From contig JANXLS010000160.1 in the NCBI GenBank assembly GCA_025355035.1, positions 1-7,744 on the forward strand: 7,744 nt of DNA, read 5' to 3'. Of this stretch, positions 5,342 to 7,744 are shown piece after piece. This DNA is from Planctomycetota bacterium (lineage in GTDB: Bacteria > Planctomycetota > SZUA-567 > H5-PLA8). Numbering within the stretch: the first letter of the stretch is position 1; each line of letters opens with the position of its first letter. A program made the translations under genes and the position numbers. A model generated the notes under the pieces. The model did not search any database and was not told the DNA's origin. It saw nothing but the letters and a program-made list of their open reading frames with translations.

Positions 5342-7431
5342 TCCTCCTTCTTTCCCCCAAACTTCCCCTTCACCATCGACATCAGTTCATCGTACTCCCG
5401 GGACACCAGCGCGCTGGAGGCGATTGAATACACGATGATTCCCGCCACCACCGGCGCGACCGCGCGTTGAGCCACCTGCATCATCGTGCGCCCTTCGGGC
5501 GGCACACTGTCGCGAACGGCCCAGACCATCAACCCCATTACCGCCGACGCTCCGATCGCTGTGAACAACGCGTGCTGCAATTGCACCGATTCCGGAATTT
5601 CGCTCACCGGAATCGGATCGTTTTCGCCCAGATTCAATCGCGTGCGGACTTCCTTGAATCGCCGCGCGCAGAAATCCTGCCCGATGAAAATCATTGGAGC
5701 CAGCATCGCCGCACCGCCGTAAGCGAATGCGAACAGCGTTTCGGAATCCTTGTCTTTCGCAGCGAAATAGCGGTACACGCCCAGCCCCAACACACACGAC
5801 AGCAGCGTCACGCCCAGCACCTGCTGCACGAATTCGCCTGAGAACGTCGGCTTGGAATCGGTCCCCAGTTTTGCGCGAACCGCCTTGGCCAGCGCCCACG
5901 TCTGCCACGCCGTGCTGATTGTGCTGGCCAGAATAATCCCGCTTTCACGCATCGTCCCGAATTCGCCCACGAAATTGTACGCGTCCAGCGCAAACGCCCG
6001 CATCATCGCCACCCACGGCCCCGGCGGCGGAACGTACTGGCTCGGATCGACCGGCGGAAGCGTCACCCAGCCCACCGCCGTGTCGTGCAACGCCGCGGCG
6101 ATGCGCGGCCCGGCCAGAACGAAGAACAGATTCAATCCGAGATTCAACAGCACCGAATGAAATAACGTCGTTGTCGGTGTCTTCATGTCCTTCATCGCGT
6201 ACAGCGCCCGGACGAGAATCGAATTGACGCTGTAAAACACCAACCCCAGACACGAATAAAACACGACGTTGCTCGTACGCAGCACCGGTTCGCCATTGTT
6301 CGCGAGAAATTTGCCCGTGCCGTACAGGAATCGCACAATGTCCTCCGACAACAGCAACGCGCCGACCGTACACGGAATCGACGCGAAGACCGCGTAACGC
6401 AACGCCGTCGTCAGAGTCAGATGAAACTCGCTCTTCTTGTCCTGAGCCCACTGCCGCGACAGCGTCGGCAGAGCCGCCACCCCAATCGCCAGCGCGATGA
6501 TGGCCCATGCCATCTGGTACACGCTTGTCCCCATGTTCATGTACGTCACCGGCCCGTCACCGGGAATGAACGCTTGCGCGATCAAATTATCCAACATCAC
6601 GTTCAATTGAAACACGCCGACCATTGCCACGACCGGCATGAAATTTCCCATCACTTCGCGATAGCCCGGATCGTTCGCGTCGTTTGTGAACGTGAACTTG
6701 AATCCCAGCGACCACGCGGGCGGTAGTTGCACGAACAACTGCGCCGCGCCGCCGAGCAGCACTGCAATGGCCACCGCCCAAATCTGGCTTTCCAACGTCG
6801 TCCCAAACAGTGGCAGCCCGAAATAACACGCCGTGATGACCAGCACATTCAGCAGCACCGGAGCGAACGCCGGCATCCAGAAATGGTTCAACGAATTTAA
6901 AATCGCCATCAGCACCGCCGCCACATTAATGAGCACACAATACGGCAGCAACGCTTCGAACAGTTTGAATTTCAACACTTGATCGTCGTTCAAATTCAGC
7001 GCGGAAGCGAGCCCGAACCGTATCCCCATCGACACGCCCACACATGCGATGCACCCCAGGCTCAACCAATAAAAGAGTCGAATCAACAGCACCGACGCCG
7101 TCCGATTCGCCGCGTCTTTCTCGCCTTTCGCGAGGCGATCCGAAAAGACCGGCACGAACACGCTCGTCAACAAACCTTCGCCGAAAAGTCGCCGCGTCAG
7201 GTTCGGAAAGATGAATGCGAAGTTGAACGCGTCTGCCACACGTGATGCGCCAAAGAATTGCCCCATGACGCGAAAGCGCCACAATCCGGAGAGGCGGCTG
7301 ATGATCGTCATGAGTCCCACGACAAACGCCGATCCGATCATACTGCGCCCACTGTCCTGCGGATCATGCTCCCCCGCCCCGCCAGCCGATGGATTTTTAG
7401 AAGCGTCCGATACGTTTTTAGTATTTTCCAT
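5338..7431 (-). CDS. murJ: MurJ/MviN-family lipid II flippase
   Basis: A 697-residue integral membrane protein of the MOP superfamily. MurJ moves the peptidoglycan precursor lipid II across the inner membrane. After a hydrophilic 30-residue N-terminus, the core begins with SAFVVGLMTIISRLSGLWRFRVMGQFFGASRVADAFNFAF and FPNLTRRLFGEGLLTSVFVPVF, the family signature. R46, R52, D67 and R80 line up with E. coli R18, R24, D39 and R52. About fourteen hydrophobic segments follow. S303 and Q306 sit where E. coli has R270 and E273, which is unusual. About 45 extra residues (within 441-495, including PPPGPW) occur before the ESGIILASTIS helix, and the C-terminus is longer than usual; most MurJ proteins have about 510-550 residues. 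The ATG at 7429-7431 has no clear Shine-Dalgarno. An ATG at residue 31 (codon 7339-7341) would give a start closer to the family norm, also without a clear ribosome site. Family assignment is secure; lipid II flipping by this variant is inferred. Confidence 0.92.
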   Translation of the reverse strand: MENTKNVSDASKNPSAGGAGEHDPQDSGRSMIGSAFVVGLMTIISRLSGLWRFRVMGQFFGASRVADAFNFAFIFPNLTRRLFGEGLLTSVFVPVFSDRLAKGEKDAANRTASVLLIRLFYWLSLGCIACVGVSMGIRFGLASALNLNDDQVLKFKLFEALLPYCVLINVAAVLMAILNSLNHFWMPAFAPVLLNVLVITACYFGLPLFGTTLESQIWAVAIAVLLGGAAQLFVQLPPAWSLGFKFTFTNDANDPGYREVMGNFMPVVAMVGVFQLNVMLDNLIAQAFIPGDGPVTYMNMGTSVYQMAWAIIALAIGVAALPTLSRQWAQDKKSEFHLTLTTALRYAVFASIPCTVGALLLSEDIVRFLYGTGKFLANNGEPVLRTSNVVFYSCLGLVFYSVNSILVRALYAMKDMKTPTTTLFHSVLLNLGLNLFFVLAGPRIAAALHDTAVGWVTLPPVDPSQYVPPPGPWVAMMRAFALDAYNFVGEFGTMRESGIILASTISTAWQTWALAKAVRAKLGTDSKPTFSGEFVQQVLGVTLLSCVLGLGVYRYFAAKDKDSETLFAFAYGGAAMLAPMIFIGQDFCARRFKEVRTRLNLGENDPIPVSEIPESVQLQHALFTAIGASAVMGLMVWAVRDSVPPEGRTMMQVAQRAVAPVVAGIIVYSIASSALVSREYDELMSMVKGKFGGKKED

Positions 7432-7437
7432 GAAAGC

Positions 7438-7466
7438 GTTTTACGAAAAAGGCAAGTGTTTGTAAA
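7438..7466 (-). promoter_or_regulatory. Candidate murJ promoter
   Basis: On the minus strand TTTACA (7461-7466) and TAAAAC (7438-7443) are separated by exactly 17 bases. They match the sigma-70 consensus at five and four of six positions. The -10 ends only six bases before the murJ ATG, so transcription would begin at or next to the start codon, giving a nearly leaderless message. That fits the absence of a Shine-Dalgarno but remains speculative. If murJ starts at residue 31 instead, the leader would be about 90 bases. Confidence 0.3.
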
Positions 7467-7471
7467 GTCGA

Positions 7472-7505
7472 GTGCTGGTGCTGACTGCTGAGTGCTGAGT
7501 GCTGA
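7472..7505. repeat. Imperfect GTGCTGA heptamer tandem repeat
   Basis: Consecutive units read GTGCTG (one base short), GTGCTGA, CTGCTGA, GTGCTGA and GTGCTGA, about five copies of a 7-base unit. It lies 40 bases upstream of murJ, between the gene and the palindromic element at 7525-7684. Short heptamer arrays of this kind are a known type of intergenic simple repeat in several bacterial phyla. A unit length of seven suggests replication slippage. Confidence 0.8.
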
Positions 7506-7524
7506 CGCTCGAATTCGGCACTTA

Positions 7525-7684
7525 GGGCCTGTAAAATAATAAACTGAAGAATTGCTTGCGTATTTCGGCCTGGCTCTTCGTTGAACGCTCAGTCAGAGAT
7601 ACGCTCGTATATCTTCCTTCGCGTCCGCCTCGACCCAGGCCGAAATACGCGGCGGACTTCTTCAGTTTATTATTTTACAGGCCC
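7525..7684. mobile_element. MITE-like palindromic element with 27-bp perfect terminal inverted repeats and TTA target duplication
   Basis: The two ends are perfect 27-bp inverted repeats (7525-7551 and 7658-7684), beginning GGGCCTGTAAAATAATAA. Inside them, after 7 or 8 unmatched bases, a second perfect pair of 15 bp follows (CGTATTTCGGCCTGG at 7559-7573 against 7635-7649). The unpaired centre is about 61 bases. TTA is found directly on both sides (7522-7524 and 7685-7687), consistent with a 3-bp target duplication. The element is 160 bp and codes for nothing, so it would have to be moved in trans by a transposase outside the window. A TNA duplication with GG-starting ends resembles part of the IS5 family, but that parentage is inference. 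An alternative fold pairs GTCCGCC (7623-7629) with GGCGGAC (7651-7657). It could also be a large hairpin RNA or a cruciform-forming repeat. Confidence 0.75.
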
Positions 7685-7744
7685 TTAACGATTCGTCTGA
7701 CCCATGCTCCTTACTTTTGTCCAAATGCGGAGATGGCGCCGAAA
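7685..7744. other. Unassigned flank at the window end
   Basis: Sixty bases remain after the palindromic element. An ATG at 7733 would read MAPK to the edge and another at 7725 reads MRRWRR. Neither can be judged, because the frame is cut off and no properly spaced ribosome site is present. I see no further feature here. Confidence 0.3.

Noticed and set aside
7688..7710. Minus-strand mini-frame MGQTNR ending in the TTA next to the palindromic element, preceded by AAGGAG
   Set aside because: The AAGGAG is only one base from the ATG, too close for a ribosome site, and the frame has six codons.

Overview
The window most likely comes from a bacterium of the Planctomycetota-Verrucomicrobiota group. 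A Verrucomicrobiota member seems likelier, but this is inference, with no rRNA or marker gene to settle it. The clues are a secreted DUF1080 (3-keto-disaccharide hydrolase type) protein with an extra N-terminal beta-rich module, a membrane-anchored WD40-like propeller whose N-terminus reads RPRYSLLTLLL (a style common in those phyla), an enlarged MurJ, weak Shine-Dalgarno signals, wide gaps between genes, and short tandem and palindromic repeats in those gaps.

Layout: (1) 1-563, plus strand: the 3' end of an acetyl-CoA synthetase gene (acs), cut by the window edge. (2) 564-719: a gap with a GC-rich hairpin and a second small palindromic cluster. (3) 720-2120, plus strand: a 466-residue protein with a transmembrane anchor at each end and a WD40-like propeller between them. 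(4) 2183-3205, minus strand: the secreted DUF1080 protein, convergent with the previous gene. (5) 3206-3399: a gap holding a bidirectional hairpin terminator. (6) 3400-4929, minus strand: a class III PLP aminotransferase related to glutamate-1-semialdehyde aminomutase, with a long N-terminal extension. (7) 4930-5337: a 408-base gap with a perfect TATAAT on the minus strand but no convincing gene. (8) 5338-7431, minus strand: a 697-residue MurJ/MviN-family lipid II flippase. (9) 7432-7744: a gap with a GTGCTGA heptamer array and a 160-bp palindromic, MITE-like element flanked by TTA direct repeats.

The genes do not form one pathway. They cover central carbon metabolism (acs), probable extracytoplasmic sugar processing (DUF1080), amino-group transfer, and cell-wall precursor export (murJ). 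The three minus-strand genes read in the order murJ, aminotransferase, DUF1080, but gaps of 408 and 194 bases and a terminator between the last two argue for separate transcripts. I found no phage, CRISPR, toxin-antitoxin or defence system. The most interesting items are the MITE-like element upstream of murJ, the apparent loss of two normally important charged residues in MurJ, and the anchored propeller protein of unknown role.
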